A stretch of DNA of 64,000 nucleotides from Paragonimus westermani (taxonomy: Eukaryota > Platyhelminthes > Trematoda > Plagiorchiida > Troglotrematidae), in contig QNGE01001026.1 in the NCBI GenBank assembly GCA_008508345.1, positions 62,001-126,000 on the forward strand. The letters run 5' to 3'. This document shows, in pieces, positions 45,191 through 57,771 of this stretch; position 1 is the stretch's first letter, and each line of letters begins with the position of its first letter. Made by a program: the position numbers and the translations under genes. The notes below the pieces were generated by a model that worked only from the letters and a program-made list of their open reading frames with translations, searched no databases and was not told the origin of the DNA.

Positions 45191-46468
45191 AGTAAATCGG
45201 CCATATATTTGGCGATATTTTGAACGAACGACAAGCGAAACGGTATACCAATTCTGGGTTCATGGGTTAAAATTGAGAATACGGATGCTGGGGTTAGAAC
45301 TGAGCAAACGCGACGGATTCTGGCACACAGAGATGGAAACAGGGTAGGAGAAAATGAACTAAACCCGGCAAACTGGGTTTAAAATTTATTTCTGTTGAAA
45401 CACTAAGCAAAAATCTTTGAACATGGAATAACAATTATTTGTTCCATTTGGGAGGGCAGTCCACCTAATCATCCAAGCACAAAACCCTAAGTTCCTGGTA
45501 CCTCTCAAACATTCGCTCAGTGACTCTAATGGCCATTGCAATCAAGCGATTTTATTTATTCTGCTCATCTGTCCAATACACGTACACTTTTCAGAACAAA
45601 TTTATGACTGGGTTCCAACTTCTAGTTGGGTACTGCGAGCTTTTAATGCGTCAGCTGGTATTCATAATTACTCAGGGCCAAGATGCGTAATCTACCTTCG
45701 CTGTTCATTCATCTACATCCCGTATTCATGACTGACTGTTAAAAATCAAGATGAGATTACTGCGGTTTATTTTGTAAGTGTACCTGTGAGCTCTCCCAAA
45801 CACGGCTGTTTCATATGTACCAAGCTTAACCTTTTCGCCGAACATTTATTGAAACCGTTCGTTAAGTCTAGCTCAGTTATAATTCTACCCAAATTACAAT
45901 ATTCTCTGAGAACATTGATGAACGGCCGTTCGACCCGTTCGTTAAACGTCAAACAAAACCTTAAATGAAACAACCTGGTTGATCTGACATTATGGTTCTA
46001 CCGTAGTTAGAAAACCACCGACTAGAAAGCTTTTAACCACATTGCTATCTCTAGGGGGTAGTTAGAAGACTATAGTATACACATTTGATAAAAATAAGCA
46101 ACACACCATTTTAAGTAAAGCCGAATGCCCGAAAAAGATGAATGCACTCTGGCAAGTAAAACCAAATTTACTCATGTGGAAAATCAAATTGGCGAAACGG
46201 CGGCCATTGGAAAGGCTTCATCAAAAACGTCGTAATGCATAGAGCTACGGACCAATATATTGTGCAACCCTTAAACTATTTGGACCAGTGTATGCTGTAG
46301 TCCCCAGACTTTACGAGTTACCGAGAATACATATGATTTCTATATAACTGTGGTCTATTTCAAGTACGTCTAGTTCGATTTGACAGGCGATGGTAAAATG
46401 GACAGCCGTGTTGTTAGAACCATTCAAGACAAAACTAGTTAGACAGAACTATCGAAACTACGGGATAA

Positions 46469-46933
46469 TTGAAGCAACTTAACGTGACTGGAAGGCACTT
46501 GTTCCCGCCTGAAGTCAAATCCCTCTTTAACAATATCTCATTCAGTAGAACGATTACTTTTCTCCGTCATCCAGTTGGAAGTAATGAATACACTGTCGAA
46601 ATACCAGTAGAACAACCAAAGCAGTTACTATATCGCTGCACACAGAGTGTTCAGCTTCAGCTGACCGACGTAGTATATCGTCAAGAGAATGAAGTTGCTA
46701 TGGAGCAACCACTAGACCCATTATTAGATTATGTATTAATGGTAACCATACAGCTTAGTTCACTAACCGATCAGATAAATTACGTTAGTTTATATGAACA
46801 TTCAGTAGACTATATTACCCCTATGACAAATGAAACGAAAATCCTCGCTGAAATGCTGTTACATTTTGGCCCTGCTTGCAAAGTTATTCTTTCTAATCTA
46901 GAACTTGAATCACTGATAAGTATCGCGCTCTGA
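46469..46933 (+). CDS. Longest open frame of the window (154 codons), unrecognised
   Basis: The frame is preceded directly by a TAA and has no internal ATG near its beginning (it would open at a TTG), so it is best read as an exon entered after the AG at 46474. It encodes NVTGRHLFPPEVKSLFNNIS, TITFLRHPVGSNEYTVEIPV, QPKQLLYRCTQSVQLQLTDV, LLDYVLMVTIQLSSLTDQIN and KILAEMLLHFGPACKVILSN, ending at TGA (46931-46933) or at a possible donor TGATAA|GTATCG just before. The composition is strongly protein-like, acidic and Leu-rich, with no cysteine clusters or membrane span. No partner exon found. Confidence 0.55.
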   Translation: MKQLNVTGRHLFPPEVKSLFNNISFSRTITFLRHPVGSNEYTVEIPVEQPKQLLYRCTQSVQLQLTDVVYRQENEVAMEQPLDPLLDYVLMVTIQLSSLTDQINYVSLYEHSVDYITPMTNETKILAEMLLHFGPACKVILSNLELESLISIAL

Positions 46934-46962
46934 ACGTGTTCATGTCTCGTTGCGTGACAAGT

Positions 46963-47277
46963 TCAGTACACAACCTTCATCAGTGTTGCATCATTGAGAC
47001 AAAAAAAGGATCTGCACTGATCTCGGATGGACAAGAATGTGAAAATATGTTTGAGTGACTTCGTGATACTGAAAGACAGCTTCCAGTTAGGATACTGGTT
47101 TGAAATAACTAACGACAGTACATGGTGATGAACAACCTTGAAGTGCATGCGCAAAATCAATTTGTATTTCGTTGAATTACAAAGCGATAACTCTGTTAAC
47201 AACGCAACCATCAAACTCAGAGTAGCAATTAACGAAACTTGCTTCGTCAGTGAATTAAACATCTCATACATCCCCAT
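46963..47277 (-). CDS. Open frame with signal/anchor-like N-terminus
   Basis: From ATG 47277 the minus strand reads MGMYEMFNSLTKQVSLIATL then SLMVALLTELSLCNSTK, a hydrophobic run of about 18 residues after a short polar head, as in a signal peptide or type II anchor. A donor-like CTTCAAG|GTTGTT follows near 47135; otherwise the frame runs to TAA at 46963. It converges with the plus-strand frame at 46.5-46.9 kb. Confidence 0.38.
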   Translation of the reverse strand: MGMYEMFNSLTKQVSLIATLSLMVALLTELSLCNSTKYKLILRMHFKVVHHHVLSLVISNQYPNWKLSFSITKSLKHIFTFLSIRDQCRSFFCLNDATLMKVVY

Positions 47278-47279
47278 AT

Positions 47280-50200
47280 CGCTTTATGTTCCACGCTCTA
47301 GAAGATAGTGTATATATAGGCCACTTTTTATGTTTATCATCTTGGTTTTGGTGAAAAAAAAGCTGCATGGGCTGCACAACAAAGCCCCCTGCCTGAAAAC
47401 ATCCTGAGACATCATAAGATGTGGATTGGTCGGGGATCCATCAAGAACTACTCATCTTTGGTCACCGCTCCATTAGGCGATTCAAACCATGCTAACGACC
47501 ATACAGACTCATGGAAACTGAGTTACATAGGTCTGCGGGGTTCAATCGAGTTACGTCGAGAATCGTTTGTCGGTAATCGCGGAGACTAGTAAAACTAACC
47601 GATACTCATCTCCATAACGCGTTGGAGAACGTCTGGTCAAAACACTTAGGACCACACATCCATAACCCTAATACATTTACCAAGCAGGCGTGATGTTATC
47701 TTCACAAACTTTTACAACCTACGTGATTGATGTTATCTTACGAAATCCTACGAACCGATTCGAGTCAACAATATTTATTGCTATCTCTTATTCCACCGAC
47801 GTCTTCTCTACCATCTCCTGTGAACCCACACAAATGTGCTGCAATTAGGCTGACGAGGAATGATCCAATATAACCCTTGCATCCGGTGCTTTACTCCATG
47901 CAATAATTGTCCAAACAACGTAGTATCTCGTCATAAGTGTTTCTAGTTTCAAGTTAATGGTTGTTTTTACTCACTCTAAGCAAAAGTCGATCAAACTTTT
48001 CACAGGCTATAAGAACCGTTAAGATGTTTAATTAGAAACATGAACAGGACCATACGGCAAATGTTCTGAATAGCCAGCCACGTAACTTTGGATTGCCTTA
48101 GCTTTGGAAGGTCACGGAGGTTAACAGCATGTTACTTACCTCTGGAAGTCAGGGTGTTGAAGACCCAGAACTGATGGGCCAACACTTTGGAGCATCACAC
48201 GTTTGGTTTGACTAACTTCCTGATCATTCTACTCAGGTAAAATGTACTTCAATTGATTCTATTTGCCCTGATGAAAATAGCGTTGAGTTTTCAGTTTAAT
48301 CCATCTAAATACCACAAGTTGTTTTATGTGCATTCTTTATGAGTTTACCCGCATCTCCTATATATAGGCATCATGGTTCTCTTACGCACATAGTTCTGTC
48401 GTGTTCCCAGAACGGTTACAAAATATCAGAACCATTCTAGTGTGCTAGGTATGACGCACCTATATATCGGCGGTCTCCTAACGACACGCTGTCCTATCAT
48501 CTGGAAGACAGCTGTGCACTTAATGACCTTGTCTACATTGACCGGTTTTGCTTCCCAAATATTTTTTTTCGGTTAGGCACAATCCCTCTCATTTGCTCAC
48601 CCGTTGCCTGGCTATTTAACCAATTACCTCAGTAGTACCCCGCAAATATGTGCCTTGAATTCTAGTGTATTTCACAGGACATCGAGAGCGGTAGTCCCAC
48701 CTAACTTATTCTGGTTAGCGAACCACGTCTGCACACTGCTGCATCATTTAGTTTCACCGACCAGGGGCCTAACTTCTTGGGTAACATCACTCAATCTCAT
48801 CATCCCAACATGTTACGGCTACCAATGACCACCCGCGATACCACCCGTTTATCTTCCGTGTCTCAGTGACTGACGTTCAGCGCAAGGCTGGGGAACGGCA
48901 TTTGCGGTTGACTCCAAATAGATAAAGTTAAAACATCGCTTCCTCAATCGATATCTAATGCTAAGTTGCGTTTACAGAAAAAAATAGTCGAAGACTGACA
49001 GAAAAAGTATTGCAATCTACAGATTTGGCCGCAGCGTATCAGTCGTGCATTTGACTTTTTGTGTAGTCACTACAATGTAGTGTGGGACGAACTGAGTGGC
49101 ATGCGATACACCAGCCTTATGGTCTCATACAGTGACGTTCTACTTCAAATCAGTCTCCCACTGTGCTAGACATTCAGTCATAAGGTGACGAGTGGGTGGA
49201 GGTAAACTGATGTGTTCTCATCAGTAATGTGACCAGTTCACTCAGATAGGTAACTGGAAACCAGCCGTTTAGTCCGCAACCAAGTTTGAAACCTCCATTC
49301 ACACAACCATAGTGAATGACCCTACAAAAGAACAAGGAAATAATCCGATATGTTTGAAAGACAATTCTTTAGAACCCCCATCGAATTGTCACGGGGATAA
49401 GTATGACCGGTTTATTTATGGAACTGAGTCACATCAATGCGTTGAGGTTAAAGAAATGACGTGATTTAAGATGCGACTTATTGGCTTGCTGGAGCCATGT
49501 GTGTGGTGTACATCAGGTTAAACAAGCGGGTTTATTAAACCTAAGTGCAACCATTGTTGTCACTCTGAAGACAAGAAAGAGCCAACTACACGTAAACGAT
49601 GAGGTCTGACCATCGCAAGTAATCTTAACTAGTAAACACGTTGATCAAGTGTGCGCGTGATAAAAGTTGAAGGTGTGGAATCTCATTCTCTTCCGAATTT
49701 TCATAACTGTGACTGCACTAGGACCAGAGTCCCCTACATCTACCACTATAGGCTCATAGGCTAACACATAAACAGTCTACTTGTAGCCAACTACATCTAT
49801 AAGACTGCGGTTTGTTTCGGCATTTTGCTGTTTAAACCCACTGCCCACCAGACATTTAGAAAAGATATCTAATCAGTATGTGATAGTTTTCATTACCAAC
49901 ATGACGAGATTTGAACTTTTCACGGGGAGCAAAGTAGTTCAGTTTAGCAACATAAATAAATTGGCCTGAGCCGTTTCTACAGCTTTTCATTAAAAATAAG
50001 CACTCAACTGTGGAAAACAATCTTACCAGTGAACCCAACAAATATTAAATAAGTAACGGTAACGATGAATTTACTGACAGTTACTGAATCTTACAGCCAT
50101 GGATGATCAGAAATCAACAGGGAAGGAAGCCGTAACGATAACAGTGGATAAAGGTTAACCCATGTTCCTTAAAACCCTATCACACAATGCATTAACACGG

Positions 50201-51095
50201 CATCAGAAATCAGTGATAATATGGTCGAATGTGGACACTGTTCTGACACATCCAGTAGACATAGTCGCCACTTTACTAGCATGGTCAGTGGTAGCGTTCC
50301 CAAAGATTAATGTGGCTTTCAACCTTTCGGTTTTGGTGTTAGTTCGCTGTTTTCTCGAACGCCTTACGATTCTACATGTTTGCATTACATCTGATTAGAA
50401 GTCAGCGGGTTCCTCTCCCTAGTTCAGATCCTTATATTGTCAACTGCTGTAGTCCAGGGATTGTTGATTCCTTTTGCAACTTCTCAGTGAGAATTTCCTT
50501 CTAACTTTCTGCCAAACAGTACAATACGCAGGCAAATATAGTGAGGCCTTTTACGTCATCTAACGCATAACACTCCACATTTAAAGCCCACATGCACGCT
50601 TATCTACCTATGGATCAATGACGTTTTCCTCTCAGCCTTCTCACAGAACATAAGTTAATGAATGGGTCATTTCAACTCCTCATCAGTGAATCACAGGGCA
50701 GCATTCTCTCAGGAAGTCGCACTTAACTTCGAAACTCGTTTCTCTGAGACCAACCCACGATGTAGTTAACCAGATCAACCCAACTTTGCCTGAATCACAA
50801 CTCAGCATTTACCAAAAACTAAACCCTCATCAGTTGAACTCGGAAGCATCACTAGATTCTCCGTCGACTTACTTAATAGGCCTGACGAAATTAGCAAAGT
50901 AACAGGCCCTTTTGGTTGACAGAACCTGAATGAGCATCGTCCAGTGAACTTTATCCGGATTTTCGCTCGCTCGTAATGAGAAAACTTTCAACTGTAAGTG
51001 CGACTACTACGATTTAAGCATCAAATCTACCAGGATGTAAAAATTCTGCAAACTACTGCTTGCCAAAATTGTCACACTTCAGAAATGTATAAAAT
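47280..51095. other. Mostly no gene seen; a few weak frames
   Basis: Short open frames at 48604-48828 (plus), 49856-50041 (minus) and 50162-50398 (both strands) have no matched splice pairs and no recognisable motif. No repeat was identified. Confidence 0.35.
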
Positions 51096-51098
51096 CCT

Positions 51099-51599
51099 TT
51101 GCCATTTACGAATTTGAACAACGAAATCAGAAGTTCGGTTTTGCAAGCTGGTAATACCGATTTTTCATGTTCTGATCAGCAGGTGCACATAACAGCAGTA
51201 AAATTCAGAGTCTTTAAACAGATGAGACTTATATTTCAAGATCGTCCACATTCCAGTCTGCCGTTAGTCAAAACTGGGGCAGATGAGGTTTAGAGGTCAG
51301 TAATTTCCACACACGGAAGACTGGCTTGTTGCACGTGACAGGCATCAACACGATTGTCTCAGGGATGATGGGCTTATGTTGATGCACCGGTGCACAGGGG
51401 CGTTTGTCAGATTGACCACACGACCGGTCACCAGTACGGGCTCGGCAACCGACGAATGCGCCTTGTGCCGTTTAGTGAGGTCACCTCGGACAACGCAAAC
51501 CTTAAATCCTCAATATATTTGGGTTCGATTTCTCATAACCCCAAACTTCAAGGGTCAACCAGTTCCGTCACCATAAACAACTCAACTGCAGCTGAGCTG
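51099..51599 (+). CDS. Two phase-matched exons of an unrecognised gene
   Basis: Exon 51180-51287 (108 bp, acceptor TTCTGATCAG) encodes QVHITAVKFRVFKQMRLIFQ and PHSSLPLVKTGADE. The same frame is open back to 51099 (NNEIRSSVLQAGNTDFSCSD), so the exon may be longer. Donor ATGAG|GTTTAG is weak. Exon 51411-51599 (189 bp, acceptor CGTTTGTCAG, donor AGCTG|GTAAAT) encodes IDHTTGHQYGLGNRRMRLVP, FSEVTSDNANLKSSIYLGSI and TSSVTINNSTAAEL. Phase 0 throughout, exact codon multiples. An alternative upstream acceptor (GTGCACAG, 51399) would shift phase. Function unknown. Confidence 0.6.
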
Positions 51600-52529
51600 G
51601 TAAATACAGTATGAGGTAAATATTTGTGGTATTCGCTTGTTAGCCCGAGGAAGTGTGAGTGACCTGGTCTGGCTGAGTTAGGACAGTGTGACTGTGTTAT
51701 AAATCTGTTGAATCACCTGTGTCAGCAGCCAAGTTTTTATGGTGACTGTATCTTCACCGGTACCTCCGGAGCAGATATTTCATGAGGCTTCGCTACTTTT
51801 GATTTTTTGTGAAAGTCAGTGGTTAACCCGTGATTACCTAATGGATTTCAAGGAATCTCGAACGAACTTCCATTCTGTACCAAGTACATCACGTGAAGAT
51901 ACGGTACCCGCCTCATAAAAATGAGGTCCAACCTGTGAGCTTTTGTAGATGAGTGGAAAACTAGTACCATTCAGATACTGTCCACCTCAGATACGCTCAC
52001 GATGTGCTGACTGATTTAGTGTACGACCTTCCCGTCACATAATACTGATATTCAGAAAGTCAGGCGCACCTTCTATTTTCGAACTCAGATGAAAACACTG
52101 AGTTTGAGTACGACTATCTCATTAGGTTCACCAGTTTTTCCATCCTCTTTTTTCAGTGACTGAATACCATTAGTTCGTCAACATCATCGGTGAGCCGAAT
52201 TATCAGGTAGCAGACTCACGAGGCAGATTTCAACCACAGATGAATAATTCTGCCAAAATCGGTCTTAAAATACTACTTATCGCGACTCCATCTACTTGTT
52301 TTTATCCCTCGTTTTAAAAATAGACTGTGGTATTTTCACTCACAATAGAATCAAGCGTTTTAAGATACTGATGGCGACGTGGAGCTTCGTGCTATGAGCC
52401 AGTATAGAGTCACAGACACAGTCTACTGTCCCCCTTAATGGCACAGTTTAGACAGTAGATTTATGTAGACAGGATACAATTTTTCCCCTCAGACCAGTAT
52501 TGTTTAGACTGTCACACATCCCCAACGTG

Positions 52530-52955
52530 TCTTTCAGACGAATTTTGAAGCGAGCGCACGTAATGGTTGCCAAGCGTGCAATAACCACTTGGTCAGTGTA
52601 TGATAATACGGACCCGTCATCGCAAGCATTAGTCGTAGTGGTGTTCCCAGTTTGTGAAGCATTGGTGATCCGTATATCTGTGGGGTCACGCCAACACTAG
52701 GCTTCGTGGGCTTGTGCTGCCTTTCGGTTACGTATCCACTTAAAAGTAAAATCCGCACTGCTGCCTGTCTACCACAGACAGTTCATCAGGTTTCGACACA
52801 GTCATCTTCCAATCTATTAGTTCCTTGGCGGATCGACAATGTTCATTGCAGAGTTGATCCTGTGGTTGGATGGCCGCACTCAGAAGGCGGTGCAATACTT
52901 CCACCATTTTAACTTCCGAGCAGCCGTGGTTTTCCTCAGGAAGCGATCCCAACTG
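52530..52955 (-). mobile_element. Penelope-like element relic: reverse transcriptase N-terminal part
   Basis: The minus strand encodes EVKMVEVLHRLLSAAIQPQD and SKPDELSVVDRQQCGFYF (52952-52740), and after a frame change SGYVTERQHKPTKPSVGVTP, QIYGSPMLHKLGTPLRLMLA then MTGPYYHTLTKWLLHAWQPL R. The last blocks match the signature of Penelope-like and related polymerases: 'P.IYGLPK.HK...PLRPI.S..G...Y.L.KWL...L.PL'. The frame shift and the changed residues of the IYGLPK core show decay. Sequence beyond 52530 could not be read as the catalytic palm, so the fragment is truncated. The plus-strand frames across it are antisense shadows. Confidence 0.75.
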
Positions 52956-55885
52956 ATCACACAGTTATTCCAGTTGTGCTTGCATCTGCGGATTGTCAAC
53001 ACTCCCATGTAAGCATTTAATTCGAAGACCATTCGGAGAGGAGGAAGTGATCACGAAGACGGATTTGCAAGTATGTTGCAAGGATCGGTCAGAAACGATT
53101 CACTGGGTGTGAAAGAGGACACAATTTGTGCAGGTATGCGATGTCAGAGTCTTGAGTACGTTTGACATTTTGAGTACAAGAGTGTGAGAGGTTATTAAGC
53201 AGAGCACATAATAGGGTGTCTAACAGTGACACATATTTCGGCTGGATTTTCAGCCGTTTTATCAGTTTTAACGAGCGGACTGGATACTATGTTCATTCAA
53301 GTGTGTACGTCTTGACAAGATCATCTCAAGGCTTCGACTTTGAATCAAAGACCAGAGTGTCTTAGGACATAGACCAAATTAGTCACAACCAATTGGAGAT
53401 TCTGTCCTGAAATCTTTGATGACAGCTTTGCAACGGAACCTGACGAGCTTGTCAAGATCCTTAGTAATGTTAGCTGAAAACCTTCGTTTCAAAACTGTGA
53501 AGCAACCTTCCTTAGTTAGTCAGTCACACTCGCTATCTCATTAGCAAAATCCTAACACGATGTGCTAGTAATTCAGTGATATTCATCAGTGTGAACTGAC
53601 AACTAAATGTTAATCCTGCTTAGTTAATCGTTATTCTAAAGCCTATGAAATCAGACTTTCTTACATTCCGTTTGACAATGAATGTTGCACCTTACCGGGA
53701 ACTATTAGGACGGAACTTATCGCGGTGTAGAGCACCGATTTACTGCTAATAAAACTCCCTTCAGGCAGCTTGACAATATAATAACTTTGGAGAAAAGTCC
53801 TCGTTAGGGGTAACAAAAATGTCTTAAAACACTCGAAAACATGTTGTTGATGTTGTTTAACACTTATACGTGTGAAAAGCTGTCTTCAGCAACACACTGT
53901 TCAGTAAGTTTTGTACGCAGCTGACTGATGACACTTTTGTTAACGGCTCATATCTGATCTAATCCAGCATATCGTCGAACAAAGAGAGACCAAAAAGGAA
54001 CGAATCACGCCAAGTATCACACAAACGTGTTTTTTACTTTATGATTTAAGTTTCATTTTAACGCAATAAACCTTACTGTTAGTTCTTTTTTTATTATCAC
54101 TAATTTCTATTGTTAAACTTAAAATAATGTTCGCCCAACAACACACCGTTTGGCTTTTATCCGGAAAAGTGTTACCAAACTCTTAGCAAACATGACGTTA
54201 TATCTATCATGCATTGTAGTTTGGACAGCCACGACACAAAAACATTGGGCTGTGCGACATTGGCCTGATTTGCTGCTGAACCACTGGGAGCAGTTTGAAA
54301 TCTTGATCTGTTTGCCAACTAAAATTTATGGATCAAACGTTTGAACTCGCAAAGTATTTCTTCGGTGAGGTTGTTGGGTGAGTTTTGCGAGTGACAGTGT
54401 CGAAATGAATGCTCACTAGGTCGCTTGGTAAGAGTTCCCTGTTCATTCATTATTGCAGAATAAAACAAAATTACTGTTCACGTGTCCGCTAGTTTATTCT
54501 TGAACTCCCGGAAATCCTTCTCCAAACACAATCTGGCAAGATCACATTTGAATTGTGGTAACAGCTATCACCGTTTGCTTTAGCGATATTTCCGAAAAGT
54601 CATTTGCAGGTAGAAGTATAAGAGCCACGAATTGTGAAAAAAGGTCGTTTGAAAATAGTCTCACGGTCAATTGAAACTCAGCACAAGGTATCTTTCAAAT
54701 AGGTTGTATTCAGTAACAATCAATGTGACGAAAAATAATGGGCATTTTTAGTCGCAGTGTACTAACGTTGATCAAGACTGATAGGTATCTCATAGAGCTG
54801 ATTGCTTACCGATCAGCGACCAGTCTCAAACTATTGTCGTCGACTCGCAGACGACTATTATTCGTGTTATACAGCTATTAATAATAGCTCGTGCGATAGG
54901 AAATAGTGTAGCCCTAATATAATTTCTAGGGTTAAGTGACAAAATTTTGGAGTTGGTGTTAAATCCCTATTAACTATTTGGCAGTTCACCTGACCGCGAT
55001 TAAGCTCATTCAAACACTCAGGTTAACGGGGCTCTATTTCAAGTCCAAAAACATCAGAAAGGCGACGGAACTGGAGCTTATTGGGTATGGTTGACAAGAT
55101 TACATCAAAAGTAATTTCTCACCTTGAATTTGAATTAACCAGATTCAAAGCTATCCAGCAGAAGAAGCGTTCAAAACGGGGCAACTAAATACTTGCCAAC
55201 AAGTGGTCATCAGTCAACGGGAAATAAGCCCATTAAAACAATCGAGTGTAGATGAAAGTGAGAACGTGTCAAAAATACCAAGAAGGGAAGTTGTAATAAA
55301 TAATTAATGGCAGTTAAAAAATAGTAAAACATTTCATGTTTAGTCTTGGCACAAAATTCGATACGATTGTTTACTGCACAAACAAATACATAAAGGATAT
55401 CTGCAAATAAACCCCGCATGTCTCAACGAATTCAATGTTTCACACTATATCAAATATTAGAAGTCAAACACACAAAATGAGTTTCAGCAAATCCAACATT
55501 GGATATAAGTTCTTACTTTAAGTCTTCTGATTGAGAAGTAATTATTTACATGTCCGTTAGAACGGATAACTATTTACCTGTTTGAGAGCCTCTGCAGATT
55601 ATGCAATGCAGGTGACTAAGTTTTTCTTGATTAAGGCTCTTCCACTTCACCTCCATTCATCCTGGGTGTTGTGAACTGTCTTCATTTTGGACTCGTTTGT
55701 ATACTCGCTAGTGACGTTACCTAAAGTGGATAGCTCAATCACAATATGTTGCATTCTAGCCATCGGAGATGCCCTGGCCATACCGTAATCAATGGGTGTC
55801 AGTTAGACGACCACTGTTGTTGGTTGCGAGTTGTAATGAAACTGTTTGTAGTATCTGCTGTTACGAAGAGATGCACAAAGTAGTT

Positions 55886-56140
55886 TCATAAGCCCGTTTT
55901 CAGCCTTAATACACGGTTGCCAGGCTCGTACACGCTTAGTAAGCTATATCTCCATGTTTTGTACAGTGATCCAAACGCACAGACTGTAAGCGTCTTGAGT
56001 GGAACGGATGGACTGACAGGCCGCGGCACTACCATCGCATACGGTCCAGCACCGTTCACCTCACTGCTTAACATGCTAAAAGTGACTTGGTTATGGAGGG
56101 AACTTGAAACATGAGTAAAAGGGTCCTCGTGATGAGGCAA
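55886..56140 (-). CDS. Coding-like frame, strand uncertain
   Basis: The minus strand reads LPHHEDPFTHVSSSLHNQVT, FSMLSSEVNGAGPYAMVVPR and PSVPLKTLTVCAFGSLYKTW to TGA at 55886; AGTGAG|GTGAAC inside it could be a donor. The plus strand is also open (55917-56114: SDPNAQTVSVLSGTDGLTGR, GTTIAYGPAPFTSLLNMLKV). Both compositions are acceptable and the real strand cannot be decided. Confidence 0.38.
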   Translation of the reverse strand: MPHHEDPFTHVSSSLHNQVTFSMLSSEVNGAGPYAMVVPRPVSPSVPLKTLTVCAFGSLYKTWRYSLLSVYEPGNRVLRLKTGL

Positions 56141-56364
56141 CTCGGATCGGACGATTTTTCAGAAAAAACGAACAGTACTTGTTTTCCCTGTGTGATCAAC
56201 AAGCTAATTACAACACGATAAATACAAAACCAGTGGCTAGGGTGAGTAAAAAACGTCAGGGAGGAGGTTATTGACAGTGTGTTTGATATCAGTTACACAA
56301 TCACTATCCCAAATCTTGAACTTGATTGATTTCTGGCCAGAGGAGGTTTAGTGTCCGCACGAAG

Positions 56365-56500
56365 TTCTGAGCACAGAGGTTAGAGTTGCGAAATCGGATA
56401 CTAACGGCCTCAGTGACGGTCAGCATTCGGCATCTCACCATTTCTGATGTATGTCTTGACACTGGACAGACAGTCTGGAAAGCAGCTTTCTCACTGACAG
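56365..56500 (+). repeat. Dispersed repeat, copy related to 43690-43825
   Basis: Ordered shared blocks with 43.69 kb, including TCGGATACTAA and a conserved GACA-TCTGGAAAGC motif. It directly precedes the inverted SINE pair at 56547-56765. Confidence 0.55.
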
Positions 56501-56546
56501 AATGATTAGATGACTGATGAGTAGTGGGAGGTTTGGTTTATTTTCA

Positions 56547-56765
56547 AGTTGACCATCACTCACATTTGATCGCAGCGTTCGCATTCAGATAGACTTTCCA
56601 GCCAGCCTCTTTCGAAAAGAAGCACTAGACTCGAGTTTTGCTCTCATTAGAGCTCGTCAGTAGTGCACATCCTTGCCACGGCCGGTATTTTCGAAAGAGG
56701 CTGGCTGGAAAGTCTATCTGTATGTGAAGTCTGCGATCAAATATGAATGATGGTTAACTTGAGAA
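56547..56765. repeat. Inverted SINE pair (palindrome with about 70-bp arms)
   Basis: Left arm 56547-56617 and right arm about 56688-56765 are reverse complements: left CAAGTTGACCATCACTCACA / GACTTTCCAGCCAGCCTCTT; right AAGAGGCTGGCTGGAAAGTC / TGATGGTTAACTTG. The spacer (about 70 bp) is the body of the left copy (minus strand: TGCACTACTGACGAGCTCTA, AAAACTCGAGTCTAGTGCTT), which also occurs at 16640-16870. So a near-complete minus-strand copy and a short plus-strand copy of one family sit head to head. Such pairs form hairpins in RNA or DNA. Confidence 0.75.
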
Positions 56766-57615
56766 TGGTTAGGGTGGGTTGTTGTCGTTTTTTCCCCTGT
56801 ACAAACAAGATTACTGTTAAACCAAAGCGAAGAACATTTTCTGCATACTCCCCCAGTTGAGGCTCACAACGATCGTGTAGCTGAGGCCCAAGTAAACTGA
56901 CGAACACGTTTTTCATGACTTCATCGTCAGATCAGTAGACTCCTGAGAGTTGAAAAATAGGCGCGGATTCGAACGTGTAGTTAATCGGTTATCAGTAGTC
57001 GCCAAAGACATCCAATCCAAACCCTTTAGTCAACTAGTCGAAGTTCACTCACTGGAAATTTTGTGGTTGCTGTTGGGAAGGGGTATAGGGTATTAGGTTA
57101 GTTCAACCAGTTGGATGCATTTTGATGGTAGCGTAATACAGAATAATGTAATTCAATACCCATCGCTTCAATTGTTTCGACGCTTTAGAGTTACGCTAGT
57201 CATGCTTGTTGTCCAAGAGCCTTGTGGATGAGTGCATATGGCTGACTATTGCTCACGCTATGTCCTGTGTTTAGCGGCGGTTCAACATTAATATTAGCTG
57301 ATGGTTTTTATCCAGTTGGACGCCTTCTTACATGTTGCTGTTTTGTTGGCCGTTAGGCTGCTTTATCGTGCTTTTAATGTACTCCACTATACAATTACAG
57401 ACAAAGAAACAAACAACCGTTACTGGAAGTCTACAGACACCTCGTATGTTAGCAAAACTACGGTGTGCGTTGTCTCATTACCTATAATTTCATTGTCTCT
57501 ACGGTGAGGTCTACTGTAATCCATTTCCGAGCCCACCGAACAGGAAATTTGTCTCTGAAACCCTTCTGGAGGACAGGTTAATGAAGATGGTCTTGTTATT
57601 TGCTTGAGCAATCAG

Positions 57616-57771
57616 AAGGCACGATAGTTGACTTATCACATGATTCCATTATTTGTTCTGGAAAGGTTTATCTTCAGAGCGTTGGCGATGACTCTAACTT
57701 GAGAAAAGCTTTCTTTTTCTGCCCACGAAATAATGGATGTGATTTCATTTCTGTTGCAATGACGAAAGCTG
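57616..57771 (+). CDS. Exon with possible zinc-finger half (GRF-like)
   Basis: A 156-bp plus-strand exon with acceptor GAGCAATCAG and donor AAAGCTG|GTGAAG, phase 1 in and out. It encodes GTIVDLSHDSIICSGKVYLQ, SVGDDSNLRKAFFFCPRNNG and CDFISVAMTKAG. The segment NLRKAFFFCPRNNGCDFI resembles the second half of GRF zinc fingers ('N.GR.FY.C......C.FF.W'), found in DNA repair and topoisomerase tails. Only one upstream Cys is visible and the final Trp is absent, so the match is suggestive only. The frame stays open past the donor to 57854. Confidence 0.45.
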
